DNA of 64,000 nucleotides, taken from Alphaproteobacteria bacterium (GTDB taxonomy: Bacteria; Pseudomonadota; Alphaproteobacteria; UBA8366). The DNA lies in contig WHUA01000002.1 in the NCBI GenBank assembly GCA_009377445.1, forward strand, positions 1 to 64,000. The letters are read 5' to 3'. Below, in pieces: positions 27,937 through 36,241 of this stretch; positions within the stretch are counted from its first letter, which is position 1, and each line of letters begins with the position of its first letter. Position numbers and translations under genes: made by a program. The notes beneath the pieces were generated by a model, which was not told the origin of the DNA, searched no databases, and saw nothing but the letters and a program-made list of their open reading frames with translations.

Positions 27937-29217
27937 ATGCGAACCATCAGGAACATCGTTCTGGCCGGCCTGCTTTGCCTGGCCGGAGGCTGCACTTACA
28001 GCGGCTCCATCGAACAGTCTTTCTACAAAGCCAGCCCCCGGCAAGACCTGGATTCGGGAAAGATCGCCCTCGGCGCCGCGGTCGTCCGGGGACCCAAGCT
28101 GCAGAAAACCGCCTTTCGCGCCGAATCCAACGGCTACGCCGTAGACATACCGCTCGGCGATCCTCTGGCCCAGGCCATCGAGTCGGAACTCGGCACGATC
28201 TTCGACAGATCCGGCATCGTCGACGATGCGAAGACCGGCGGCTACGACCTGTATGTCTATCCCGAGATCGACTGGATCGAGACATACCGCAACCGCAGGA
28301 ACGGCCATCTCGAATACCTGGTCGTATTCCGGGCGGCCGTGAAGGACGTCGGCCGCCAGTTCACCATAGGGACATTTGAAACGGAGAAGAAAGTCAGCTA
28401 CAGCCCACCCGCCGAAGCCGTGGGCGCCCAGATCATCACCGGCGCCACGCTTTTCCTCCTCGCCCCGCTGACGATGCCGCTGACGACGCAGGCGGTCGGC
28501 TCCGAGGCGAAGGATGTCATCGGCGCGACGATCATCGATCTCGTCAAGGAGTTCGGCGACGCGCTCGTGGAAGACGGCACCGTTCGCGACTATGCGGCCC
28601 TGCGCACGACCGGCGCAAAGCCCGGCGCCGCAGCGGCCGCGGCGCCGGCGCCCTCCCCGCGCGCAAAATCCAAATACGACGACCTGCTCGACGCCGTCGT
28701 GACGATCCGCACCTCGGAAAGCATCGGCAGCGGCTTCTTCGTCAGCAGCGACGGCTACATCGTCACCAACAAGCACGTGGTCGGCAGCGAGGGGACCGTC
28801 TCCGTAAAGACCCGCGACGGCTCCGTGAGCCTGGGCGAGGTCGTCGCCCGCAATGCGCTCAAGGACCTGGCGCTCGTCCGGGTGAAGGGCGAGCGGTTCA
28901 CCCATCTCAAGCTCTCCAACGGCGAACATGCCGGCATCGGCAACGACGTGATCGCCATCGGCACGCCGAAAGGATTCGATTGGAGCGTATCCCGCGGCAT
29001 CATCAGCGCGGTGCGCATCGACCCTGCCGCCCGCTATATCCAGACCGACGCGGCCGTCAATCCCGGGAACAGCGGCGGGCCGCTGATCGATCTCGCGAGC
29101 GGGCAGGTGGTCGGCGTGAATACCTTAGGAATACGCAAGGACATCGCCGAAGGCCTCAACTTCGCGGTCGCGTCGGAAGAAGTACTGAGGATCTTCGCCG
29201 CATACCTGCGCCGGTGA
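27937..29217 (+). CDS. Lipoprotein with C-terminal trypsin-like (DegP-type) protease domain
   Basis: A protein of about 426 residues. The start MRTIRNIVLAGLLCLAGGCT is a lipoprotein signal with lipobox LAGGC, so it is anchored to a membrane. Residues about 25-225 are an uncharacterised domain. A Pro/Ala/Ser linker (AAAAAPAPSPRAK) leads to a complete S1C protease domain: His in VTNKHVVGSEG (about 280), Asp in NALKDLALVRV (about 309), Ser in NPGNSGGPLIDL (about 376). No PDZ domain follows. It may be an envelope-stress or processing protease, with the N-terminal domain acting as sensor or anchor. The start avoids a longer frame lacking a signal peptide. Confidence 0.88.
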   Translation: MRTIRNIVLAGLLCLAGGCTYSGSIEQSFYKASPRQDLDSGKIALGAAVVRGPKLQKTAFRAESNGYAVDIPLGDPLAQAIESELGTIFDRSGIVDDAKTGGYDLYVYPEIDWIETYRNRRNGHLEYLVVFRAAVKDVGRQFTIGTFETEKKVSYSPPAEAVGAQIITGATLFLLAPLTMPLTTQAVGSEAKDVIGATIIDLVKEFGDALVEDGTVRDYAALRTTGAKPGAAAAAAPAPSPRAKSKYDDLLDAVVTIRTSESIGSGFFVSSDGYIVTNKHVVGSEGTVSVKTRDGSVSLGEVVARNALKDLALVRVKGERFTHLKLSNGEHAGIGNDVIAIGTPKGFDWSVSRGIISAVRIDPAARYIQTDAAVNPGNSGGPLIDLASGQVVGVNTLGIRKDIAEGLNFAVASEEVLRIFAAYLRR

Positions 29218-29303
29218 GGCCCATGCATGGTGGCGGAACGTCTGGCGTATGCCGCAACCGAACGTACCAGGACGCGAAACCGATGCGGCGCCGACACCCG
29301 TCC

Positions 29304-29391
29304 GTGGATTGCCGCAACAAGTGCGGCAATGACGATAAATGTTTGATTTTAAATAATATCGTCACTCGCGGACTTGTTCCGCGAGTCCATC
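29304..29391. repeat. Family (iv) inverted hairpin pair
   Basis: A reverse unit (TGGATTGCCGCAACAAGTGC, then GGCAATGACGAT) and a forward unit (ATCGTCACTCGCGGACTTGT, then TCCGCGAGTCCAT) surround the AT-rich core AAATGTTTGATTTTAAATAA. It lies between convergent genes. Confidence 0.85.
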
Positions 29392-29412
29392 TGCGCCGAT
29401 CTGGCCGTGCGC

Positions 29413-30312
29413 TTACGCAACCTGCGCCCTCCCCTCCGCCCCAGCCTGCTCCAGCGTCGACGCCACGTCGGATACCGTGGTGCGGTGCATGTCGCGCGGA
29501 TGGGACAGGTCGTATTCGCGCGCGCGGTGCATGGTGCAGCGGTCGTCCCAGATCACCAGGTCGCCGACGCGCCAGCGGTGCGTGTGGACGAACTGCCGCT
29601 GCGTCGCGTGCTCGATCAGGTCGCGCAGCAGCACGCGCGCTTCCGGGGTCGGCATGCCGCGGATCTCATGCGCGTGCGAGGCGAGGTAGAGCGTCTTGCG
29701 GCCCGAGCCCGGATGCCGCCGGACGATGAGCTGCGGCACCGTCTGCAGCCCCGCCCGCTCCTCGGCGCTGTAGTCGGCGAAGCCGATCGTCGAACGCGAA
29801 TAGACGATCGAGTGCTCGGCGATCAGGCCTTCCAGCTCGGCCTTCTTCTTCTCGGGCAGCGCGTCGTAGGCGGCGCGCAGGTCGGCGAACTCCGTCTCGC
29901 CGCCCTCGGGCGGGATCACGCGGGCCGAAAGCAGCGAATATTTCGCGGGAGTCTTCTTGAACGAGCTGTCCGTATGCCAGAGCCGGTTTGCCAGCCCGTT
30001 CATTCGCCGGCGGTCCTCCCGCTCCATCACGCGGTTCTTTTCGTCCAGGTTCGATATGTCCGACACGTGCAGGTCCAGCCGCGGCTTGTGATCCTTGCGC
30101 AGCGCGCGGACGGTCGTTTCCAGCGGGCCCAGAAGGCGGCTGAATGCCATCTGCTGCTCGTCGTCGATCGCCTGGCCGGGAAAGATCAAGACGGCATACT
30201 TGTCGGAAGCGGCGACGATCTCGCGGATCGTCCCCGGATCGACCGAATTGCGGAGGTCGACGCCGGTCACTTCGCCCGCGAACAGCGGATGCAGTTGCTT
30301 CACCTCGATCAT
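29413..30312 (-). CDS. TauD/TfdA family dioxygenase (paralogue 1)
   Basis: A Fe(II)/2-oxoglutarate-dependent oxygenase of about 299 residues. Iron ligands are HTD in LWHTDSSFKKTP and the distal His in DDRCTMHRAREYD; the 2-oxoglutarate-binding Arg follows in RDMHRTTV. I use the ATG at 30312 (MIEVKQLHPLFAGEV) because GAGGAGAAGG lies just upstream and the paralogue starts at the same residue; an ATG seven codons earlier is also possible. Such enzymes hydroxylate aryloxyalkanoates, sulfonates or related carboxylates. It is 30 bp after the paralogue, so the two are probably cotranscribed. Confidence 0.92.
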   Translation of the reverse strand: MIEVKQLHPLFAGEVTGVDLRNSVDPGTIREIVAASDKYAVLIFPGQAIDDEQQMAFSRLLGPLETTVRALRKDHKPRLDLHVSDISNLDEKNRVMEREDRRRMNGLANRLWHTDSSFKKTPAKYSLLSARVIPPEGGETEFADLRAAYDALPEKKKAELEGLIAEHSIVYSRSTIGFADYSAEERAGLQTVPQLIVRRHPGSGRKTLYLASHAHEIRGMPTPEARVLLRDLIEHATQRQFVHTHRWRVGDLVIWDDRCTMHRAREYDLSHPRDMHRTTVSDVASTLEQAGAEGRAQVA

Positions 30313-30342
30313 GCCGGCCTTCTCCTCAGCCATTCCAAGTTT

Positions 30343-31224
30343 CTACGCGACCCGCGCCTGTCCCAGCGCGGACGCCTCTTCCAGCACCGCGGTCCGGTGC
30401 AGGTCGCGCGTATAGGACCTGTCGTAGTCCCGGGCGCGGTGCATGGTGCAGCGGTCGTCCCACATCACCAGATCGCCGACCCGCCAGCGGTGCGTGTAGA
30501 CGAACTGCCGCTGCGTCGAATGCTCGATCAGGTCGTGCAGCAGCATGCGCGCCTCCGGCGTCGGCATGCCCTGGATGTCATGTGCGTAGGAGGCCAGGTA
30601 CAGCGTCTTGCGGCCGGAGCCCGGATGCGTCCGGACCATCGCATGCGGCGCGGACGGCAGGCCCTCGCGCTCCTCTTTGCTGTAGTCGGTAAAGCCGATC
30701 ACCTCGCGGGAGTAGATGATCGAATGCATCGCGACCAGCCCTTCGATCTCCCGTTTCGTCCGGCCGCGCAGCGCGTCGTAGGCAGCCCGCATATCGGCGA
30801 ACTCGGTCTCGCCGCCCTCCGGCGGAATGACGCGGGCCGACAGCATCGAATATCTCGCGGGGATTTTCCGGAACGCGTTGTCCGTGTGCCAGAACCGATT
30901 GGCCAATGCGTACAATCGGCGGCGGTCGTTCGCCTCCAGGACGCGGTTCTCTTCGTCCAGGTTGGAAATGTCGGTCATCCGCGGGTCGAGCCGCGGCGTG
31001 TAGCCGGGCCGCAGCGTGAGTGACGTCGTCACCAGCTCGCCGAACATGCGGCTGAATTCCATCTGCTGGCCGTCGTCGATGTCCTGGTCGCGGAAGACCA
31101 GCACGGCGCAGCGGTCGATCGCCTCGACGATGGCGTCGAAGGTCTTCGCATCCGCAGCCTGCCGCAGGTCGACGCCGCTCACCTCGCCTACGAACAGCGG
31201 ATGCAGTTGCTTCACCTCGATCAT
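30343..31224 (-). CDS. TauD/TfdA family dioxygenase (paralogue 2)
   Basis: A protein of about 293 residues, roughly two thirds identical to its downstream neighbour by eye, including the shared MIEVKQLHPLF start, PPEGGETEFAD and HPGSGRKTLYLAS stretches. The HTD motif (FWHTDNAFRK), the distal His (CTMHRARDYD) and the Arg (RDLHRTAV) are intact. GGGGGAT before the ATG at 31224 supports this start over a longer frame at 31272. The pair probably arose by tandem duplication and may act on related substrates. It is transcribed divergently from the PepSY operon. Confidence 0.92.
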   Translation of the reverse strand: MIEVKQLHPLFVGEVSGVDLRQAADAKTFDAIVEAIDRCAVLVFRDQDIDDGQQMEFSRMFGELVTTSLTLRPGYTPRLDPRMTDISNLDEENRVLEANDRRRLYALANRFWHTDNAFRKIPARYSMLSARVIPPEGGETEFADMRAAYDALRGRTKREIEGLVAMHSIIYSREVIGFTDYSKEEREGLPSAPHAMVRTHPGSGRKTLYLASYAHDIQGMPTPEARMLLHDLIEHSTQRQFVYTHRWRVGDLVMWDDRCTMHRARDYDRSYTRDLHRTAVLEEASALGQARVA

Positions 31225-31328
31225 CGGCGGGATCCCCCATCGTGATGCAGCCAACGGCCAATTATAAAGCAATCCCTATACAACCGCCAATGCACTCGGC
31301 CCTTTACAGTGCCGGGACATTTTATTTT

Positions 31329-31343
31329 TGCAACTTATTCGCA
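31329..31343. promoter_or_regulatory. Fur-like box upstream of the PepSY/ApbE operon
   Basis: TGCAACTTATTCGCA matches the 7-1-7 Fur consensus at about 10 of 14 positions and shares the half ATTCGCA with the box upstream of fecI. It lies about 97 bp before the PepSY gene, in the divergent gap with the dioxygenases. Weak evidence taken alone. Confidence 0.35.
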
Positions 31344-31439
31344 TTTGCGATAAATCCTGACCCAGGAAGCCAAAGCCCACCCGGCCCAGCCACCCAATCC
31401 TGAAGCCTAGTCCCGTCCCAACTACGGTAGCGAGGTGCG

Positions 31440-32111
31440 ATGGCGCCGACTCCGCGGACCCCTCTCCGGTCCGACGGCATTCCGCGCGGCCATGTCAGCC
31501 GGAAAATCAGCCGCGGAACATGGTCCAAGCAGCTCAGGCTATGGCATTGGGTCAGCTCGGCGCTATGCCTCGTCGGGCTGCTGTTCTTCACCGTTACGGG
31601 CATCACGCTCAACCATGCGGGCGAGATCGAAGCCAAGCCGGCGGTCCGCGAAGTGAGCGCCACCATGCCGCCTGAGCTTCTCGCGCTGCTGAAAGCCGCT
31701 GCAGAGGGTCAAGCACGCGCCCTGCCCGACCCCGTTTCTAATTGGGTGGAAGAGAGCTTCGGTGCCGCAGCCGGCGACCGGGCGGTCGAGTGGTCCACAG
31801 GCGAAGCCTATATCGCCCTGCCGCGTCCAGGCGGCGACGCCTGGGTCGCCATCAGCACCGTATCCGGCGAAACCACCTACGAAACGACCAGCCGCGGCGC
31901 CGTATCCTTCCTCAACGATCTGCACAAGGGCCGCAATACCGGCATGGCATGGCGCTGGTTCATCGACGCCTTCGCGGTCGCCTGTCTCGTCTTCGCCGTC
32001 ACGGGCCTCCTTCTTCTTTACCTGCATGCCCAGAGCCGGCCGTCAACCTGGCCCCTGGTCGGCTTCGGGCTGCTCTTTCCCTCTCTCCTCGTCTTTTTCT
32101 TCATCCACTAA
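31440..32111 (+). CDS. PepSY-associated membrane protein
   Basis: A 223-residue protein with an N-terminal membrane helix (LRLWHWVSSALCLVGLLFFT, then VTGITLNHAG), a periplasmic PepSY-like part, and two C-terminal helices (DAFAVACLVFAVTGLLLLYL, TWPLVGFGLLFPSLLVFFF). The conserved pattern WHWVSS...GITLNH and HKGRNTGMAWRWF belongs to the PepSY-associated TM family found with siderophore receptors, where members are thought to help reduce ferric-siderophores at the inner membrane. It heads a four-gene operon with DUF2271, DUF4198 and ApbE proteins, the next gene starting 11 bp downstream. The start is less certain; an internal start is possible. Confidence 0.87.
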   Translation: MAPTPRTPLRSDGIPRGHVSRKISRGTWSKQLRLWHWVSSALCLVGLLFFTVTGITLNHAGEIEAKPAVREVSATMPPELLALLKAAAEGQARALPDPVSNWVEESFGAAAGDRAVEWSTGEAYIALPRPGGDAWVAISTVSGETTYETTSRGAVSFLNDLHKGRNTGMAWRWFIDAFAVACLVFAVTGLLLLYLHAQSRPSTWPLVGFGLLFPSLLVFFFIH

Positions 32112-32122
32112 CGGGACATGCG

Positions 32123-32635
32123 ATGCGCATCATCCTTTCCGCCGCCCTCGGAAGCCTACTGGCAGGGCCGGCCCTGGCCGCCTCGATCAAGGCCGAGGTC
32201 GAGATCCCACGCCTTTCGGTCGCCGAGTATCACAAGCCCTATGTCGGCATGTGGATCGAGCGGGCCGACCACAGCGTCGCCGCCAACCTCGCCGTCTGGT
32301 ACGACACCGACATGCGCGATGACGAGGGGGTTAAATGGCTCAAGGACCTCCGCCAATGGTGGCGCCGGATCGGCCGTGCCACGGAGGTTCCGATCGACGG
32401 CGTCAGCGGTGCGACCCGCCCGCCCGGCACGCACGACGTGAGCTTCGAGATCGGCGCCAAGGCGATCTCGGCCCTTCCGCCCGGCGACTACACCTTCGTC
32501 ATCGAAGCGGCGCGCGAGCTGGGAGGGCGCGAGCTGATCCGCGTTCCCTTCCAGTGGCCGCAGCGCGCCAAGCAGTCGATGAATGCACGGGGCGAGCATG
32601 AGCTTGGCCGCGTCACCGTGACGATCGAGCCCTAA
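32123..32635 (+). CDS. DUF2271 periplasmic protein
   Basis: A 170-residue exported protein: signal peptide MRIILSAALGSLLAGPALAA, then a beta-rich domain (KPYVGMWIERADHSVAANLA, VWYDT, WWRRIGRA, DGVSGATRPPGTHDV, GDYTFVIEAARELGGRELIR). This matches DUF2271 proteins, which occur almost always beside PepSY, DUF4198 and ApbE genes and may be flavinylated by ApbE: the motif DGVSGATRPPG resembles the ApbE target sequence D(G/A)xSGAT, in which Thr receives FMN. That makes it a likely periplasmic FMN-carrying electron carrier, as inference from motif and neighbour. Confidence 0.88.
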   Translation: MRIILSAALGSLLAGPALAASIKAEVEIPRLSVAEYHKPYVGMWIERADHSVAANLAVWYDTDMRDDEGVKWLKDLRQWWRRIGRATEVPIDGVSGATRPPGTHDVSFEIGAKAISALPPGDYTFVIEAARELGGRELIRVPFQWPQRAKQSMNARGEHELGRVTVTIEP

Positions 32636-32671
32636 TCCCGCCAACATCCGTCAACTCCCGAAGAGGCCGCT

Positions 32672-33484
32672 ATGACCCGTTCGCCGCTCCCCATCGTCGC
32701 TTCAATCCTGGCGTTCCTGCTGACGCCGCTGACTGCCGAGGCGCATCGCGTCTGGCTCCTGCCGTCATCCACCGTGCTGTCGGGGCAGGATCCCTGGGTC
32801 ACGGTGGACGCCGCCGTATCGAACGACCTGTTCGTCTTCGAGCACCGGCCGATGCGTCTCGACTCGCTCGCCGTGCTTGGCCCAAAGGGCGAGCCGATCG
32901 CGGTCCAGAATCAGGCGACCGGCCAGTTCCGCAGCACCTTCGACGTGCAGCTCAAGGCGCGCGGCACGTACAAGATCGCGATTGCCGGCAGCGGTTACAG
33001 CGCCCGCTACAAGCTCAAGGGCGAAACCAGGCGTTGGCGCGGCACGAAGGCGGAGCTTGGCGCCGCGATCCCGTCCGGCGCAGAGAACGTAACCCTTGCC
33101 AAGTTCCACAACCGCACCGAGGTCTTCGTGACATCGGGGGCGCCGACGCCGAATGCGCTCAAGCCGACCGGACGGGGCCTCGAAATGAAGCCGATAACCC
33201 ACCCGAACGACCTGTTCGCCGGCGAACCGGCGGTATTCCAGTTCCTCAACGACGGTAAGCCCGCCGCCGGCCTCGATGTCGAAGTCGTTCCGGGCGGCAT
33301 CCGCTATCGCAATCAACTCAAGGCGATGAAGATGACGACCGATGCGGAAGGCCGCATCACCGTGACCTGGACGGAGGCCGGCATGTATTGGATTGGCGCG
33401 TCCGTCCGCGACGACACCCGTGATGCCGACGGTGCGGTGAGCCGGAGCCGCTACAGCGTGACCCTGGAAGTCTTGCCGCAATGA
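32672..33484 (+). CDS. DUF4198 periplasmic protein with predicted N-terminal His
   Basis: A 270-residue exported protein. The signal peptide ends TAEA, so cleavage would leave HRVWLLPS as the mature start. The body is two beta-sandwich-like parts (SGQDPWVTVDAAVSNDLFVF, AGEPAVFQFLNDGKPAAGLD, GRITVTWTEAGMYWIGASV). DUF4198 proteins accompany ferric-siderophore or nickel uptake genes. A free N-terminal His with further His residues can bind metal, as in CopC and LPMOs, but whether this one does is untested. Its stop overlaps the apbE start by 4 bp, so translation is probably coupled. Confidence 0.88.
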   Translation: MTRSPLPIVASILAFLLTPLTAEAHRVWLLPSSTVLSGQDPWVTVDAAVSNDLFVFEHRPMRLDSLAVLGPKGEPIAVQNQATGQFRSTFDVQLKARGTYKIAIAGSGYSARYKLKGETRRWRGTKAELGAAIPSGAENVTLAKFHNRTEVFVTSGAPTPNALKPTGRGLEMKPITHPNDLFAGEPAVFQFLNDGKPAAGLDVEVVPGGIRYRNQLKAMKMTTDAEGRITVTWTEAGMYWIGASVRDDTRDADGAVSRSRYSVTLEVLPQ

Positions 33485-34491
33485 TCGCAGGCGAGCGTCG
33501 GGTCCTCCTGCCCCGGCGTTGCGTCGCCGCCCCGGCCCCGGCAGACAAGCGGTATGGCATCCGAAGTCTCGGCGGTGTCACGATGGGAACGACATGGCGC
33601 GTCATGCTGGTCGAGCCGGCGCATTCCGTCGATCCGGATATGCTTCGCCGGAGCATCGCGACCCTTTTCGCATCCATCATCGCTGCCATGAGCACCTGGG
33701 AGGCATCGTCCGAAATCTCCCGCTTCAACCGGGCACCGGCCGGCACGGCGCAATCCCTGTCCCACGACTTCTTCGTCGTGCTGGATAAGGCGCTGCAGAT
33801 CGCTGCGGAGACGAACGGCTGCTTCGACCCGACCGTGGGCTCCGCCGTCTGCGCGTGGGGCTTCGGTCCGCAACCGGCATCCACGTTTCCCGCCGACGCA
33901 CGGCATGCGCGCTGCCGGGCGCGCTGGCAGGCGCTTCGCCTCGACCGGGCGTCGCGCCGTGTCCGGCAACCCGGCGGCGTCAGCCTCGACCTGTCGGCCA
34001 TCGCCAAAGGCTACGCGGTCGATCGTCTCTCGGATTTGCTGCGCGCCGCTGGGATGTCGTCATTCCTGGCCGAGATCGGCGGCGAGTTCGTCGGCCGCGG
34101 CACGAAGCCAAGCGGCGAGCCCTGGTGGGTGTTCCTGGAAACGCCGCCGGACGGGGCGAGCCACATCGTCCCGACCGTGCTGGCGCTGCATGATCTCGCC
34201 ATCGCCAGCTCCGGCGACTACCGGCGCTACCGCGACGTCGCCGGCCGCCGCCTGTCCCATCTCATCGACCCACGGACAATGAGCCCGGCGTCGACCTCCA
34301 TCGCCGCGGTATCGGTTGTCCATGAAACCTGCATGGAGGCGGACGCACTCGCGACCGCGCTCGCGGTCATGGACATCGAGCGCGCCCTAGCCTTCGCCGA
34401 GCGCCAGCATATCGCCGCCCGGTTCGTGCTGCGAGGCGCGGACGGCCTCGACGAGCGCCTGAGCACGGCGATGCAGGCGATGGCGGAATAG
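33481..34491 (+). CDS. apbE: FAD:protein FMN transferase
   Basis: A 336-residue ApbE. Motifs: GVTMGTTWRVMLVEP at the start, STWEASSEISRFNRAPAGTA, NGCFDPTVGSAVCAWGFGP, GVSLDLSAIAKGYAVDRLSD, IGGEFVGRGTKPSGEPWWV, SHLIDPRTM and METDALAT-like EADALATALAVMD (Mg-binding Asp). It transfers FMN from FAD to Thr of a partner; the DUF2271 protein two genes upstream carries a target-like SGAT. No clear signal peptide is visible at this start, although the family usually acts in the periplasm, so a Tat/Sec-independent or cytoplasmic location must be considered. It overlaps the DUF4198 gene as ATGA. Confidence 0.92.
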   Translation: MIAGERRVLLPRRCVAAPAPADKRYGIRSLGGVTMGTTWRVMLVEPAHSVDPDMLRRSIATLFASIIAAMSTWEASSEISRFNRAPAGTAQSLSHDFFVVLDKALQIAAETNGCFDPTVGSAVCAWGFGPQPASTFPADARHARCRARWQALRLDRASRRVRQPGGVSLDLSAIAKGYAVDRLSDLLRAAGMSSFLAEIGGEFVGRGTKPSGEPWWVFLETPPDGASHIVPTVLALHDLAIASSGDYRRYRDVAGRRLSHLIDPRTMSPASTSIAAVSVVHETCMEADALATALAVMDIERALAFAERQHIAARFVLRGADGLDERLSTAMQAMAE

Positions 34492-34548
34492 GCCGGCGCA
34501 CATCCGTCCGTTCGACCGGCGACGGTCCGATTTGCCATACTGTCCGAG

Positions 34549-36225
34549 ATGCAGGCAATCGGGCGCACAGGAATGGGCATGCGCGGGCTGATGATGGACC
34601 GGCCGCTCCAGGTTTCGGCGCTGCTCGACTATGCGGCCGAGGTCCATGGAGCGGGCGCGGTCGTGTCCCGAACGGTCGAAGGCTGCATCCACCGCTACAC
34701 CTACCGCGAGGCGCGCGGGCGGGTGGCGCAGCTCGCCCATGCCCTCGGCGAGCATGGGATCGGGCGGGGCGACCGCGTCGCCACCCTGGCCTGGAACGGG
34801 TACCGGCATTTCGAGATCTACTACGCGGCGTCCGGGATCGGCGCGGTCTGCCATACGATCAATCCGCGCCTGTTTCCTGATCAGGTCGTCTACATCGTGA
34901 ACCATGCGGCGGACCGGGTCCTGTTCGTCGACCTCACTTTCCTGCCGCTCGTCGAATCGCTGATCGGCCGCATGCCGTGCGTGGAGCACGTGGTGGTCAT
35001 GACGGATGCCGCGCAAATGCGCGGCACGGCGTTGCCGAACGCGCTTTGCTACGAAGACCTCCTCGCCGGACGGCCCGCCGCGATCGACTGGCCGGAGCTG
35101 GACGAGAACACCGCCGCCAGCCTTTGCTACACCTCGGGGACGACGGGCAATCCGAAGGGCGTGCTCTATTCGCATCGCTCCACCGTGCTGCACGCGCTCT
35201 CGGTGGGACTGAATGCCGCCAGCGTCCGCCTGACCCATGCGGACAGGGTCCTGCCGGTCGTGCCGCTGTTCCACGTGAACGCCTGGGCGCTGCCCTATGT
35301 CGCGCCGGTCACCGGGGCGGCGCTGGTGTTCCCCGGCCCGAAGCTCGACGGCGCCAGCCTGTTCGACCTGATGGACGCCGAGCGGGTAACGGCGAGCTGG
35401 GGCGTGCCGACGGTCTGGCTCGGCCTGCTCGCCGAAATGCGGCGGCGAAACGCCAAGCCGGCGGCCCTCGCCTCCATCCTGGTCGGCGGCTCGGCGGTGC
35501 CCCGCGCCATGATCGAAGAGTTCGAGGGTTGGCAGATCGAGGCGATCCATGGCTGGGGCATGACCGAGATGAGCCCGGTCGGATCGCTCGGCATCATCCG
35601 GAAAGACCAGGACGGCAAGACGCCGGAAGAACGGATGGCCCGCAAGCTGAAGCAGGGCCGGCGCATGTTCATGGTCGACATGAAGATCGTCGGGCCGGAC
35701 GGCGCGCCGCTGCCGAAGGACGGCATCGCATCGGGCGAGCTTCTGGTGCGGGGACCGGCCGTGACCGGCGGCTATTACGAGAACGATGACGCGAGCCGCG
35801 CCGCCTTCGACGGCGAGGGCTGGTTCCGCACCGGCGACATCGCGACGATCGATCCGGACGGCTTCATCCTGATCGTCGACCGCATCAAGGACATCATCAA
35901 ATCGGGCGGCGAATGGATCAGCTCGATCGACCTGGAGAACGCGGCGATGGGCCACCCGGCGGTCGCGGAGGCCGCGGTCATCGCGCTGCCCCACCCGAAA
36001 TGGGGCGAGCGGCCGCTTCTCATCGTCGTGCCCGCGGTTGGCGCGACCGCCGGAAAAGACGATATCATCGCGTTCCTCGCCACGAAGATCGCCAAGTGGT
36101 CCCTTCCGGACGACGTGGTCTTCGCCGAATCCCTGCCGCACACCGCGACGGGAAAGCTGCAGAAATCCGAGCTGCGCGAGCAGTTCGCGGGATATGTGCT
36201 GCCGACCGCGCGGAAGGACCGATGA
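34549..36225 (+). CDS. Acyl-CoA ligase (AMP-forming, medium/long-chain type)
   Basis: A protein of about 550 residues of the ANL superfamily. The P-loop is YTSGTTGNPKGVLYSHRS, then the hinge motifs GWGMTEMSPVGS, WFRTGDIATIDPDGFILIVD, RIKDIIKSGGEWISSIDLEN, and the A10 Lys in TATGKLQKSEL. It joins a carboxylic acid to CoA with ATP. The best start may be one of the internal Met codons (34573 or 34579, before RGLMMDRPLQ) because related proteins begin there. It is 16 bp before a CaiB-type CoA transferase gene, suggesting one unit that activates and then moves CoA between acids. Confidence 0.93.
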   Translation: MQAIGRTGMGMRGLMMDRPLQVSALLDYAAEVHGAGAVVSRTVEGCIHRYTYREARGRVAQLAHALGEHGIGRGDRVATLAWNGYRHFEIYYAASGIGAVCHTINPRLFPDQVVYIVNHAADRVLFVDLTFLPLVESLIGRMPCVEHVVVMTDAAQMRGTALPNALCYEDLLAGRPAAIDWPELDENTAASLCYTSGTTGNPKGVLYSHRSTVLHALSVGLNAASVRLTHADRVLPVVPLFHVNAWALPYVAPVTGAALVFPGPKLDGASLFDLMDAERVTASWGVPTVWLGLLAEMRRRNAKPAALASILVGGSAVPRAMIEEFEGWQIEAIHGWGMTEMSPVGSLGIIRKDQDGKTPEERMARKLKQGRRMFMVDMKIVGPDGAPLPKDGIASGELLVRGPAVTGGYYENDDASRAAFDGEGWFRTGDIATIDPDGFILIVDRIKDIIKSGGEWISSIDLENAAMGHPAVAEAAVIALPHPKWGERPLLIVVPAVGATAGKDDIIAFLATKIAKWSLPDDVVFAESLPHTATGKLQKSELREQFAGYVLPTARKDR

Positions 36226-36241
36226 AAGGAACCCTGCGACG

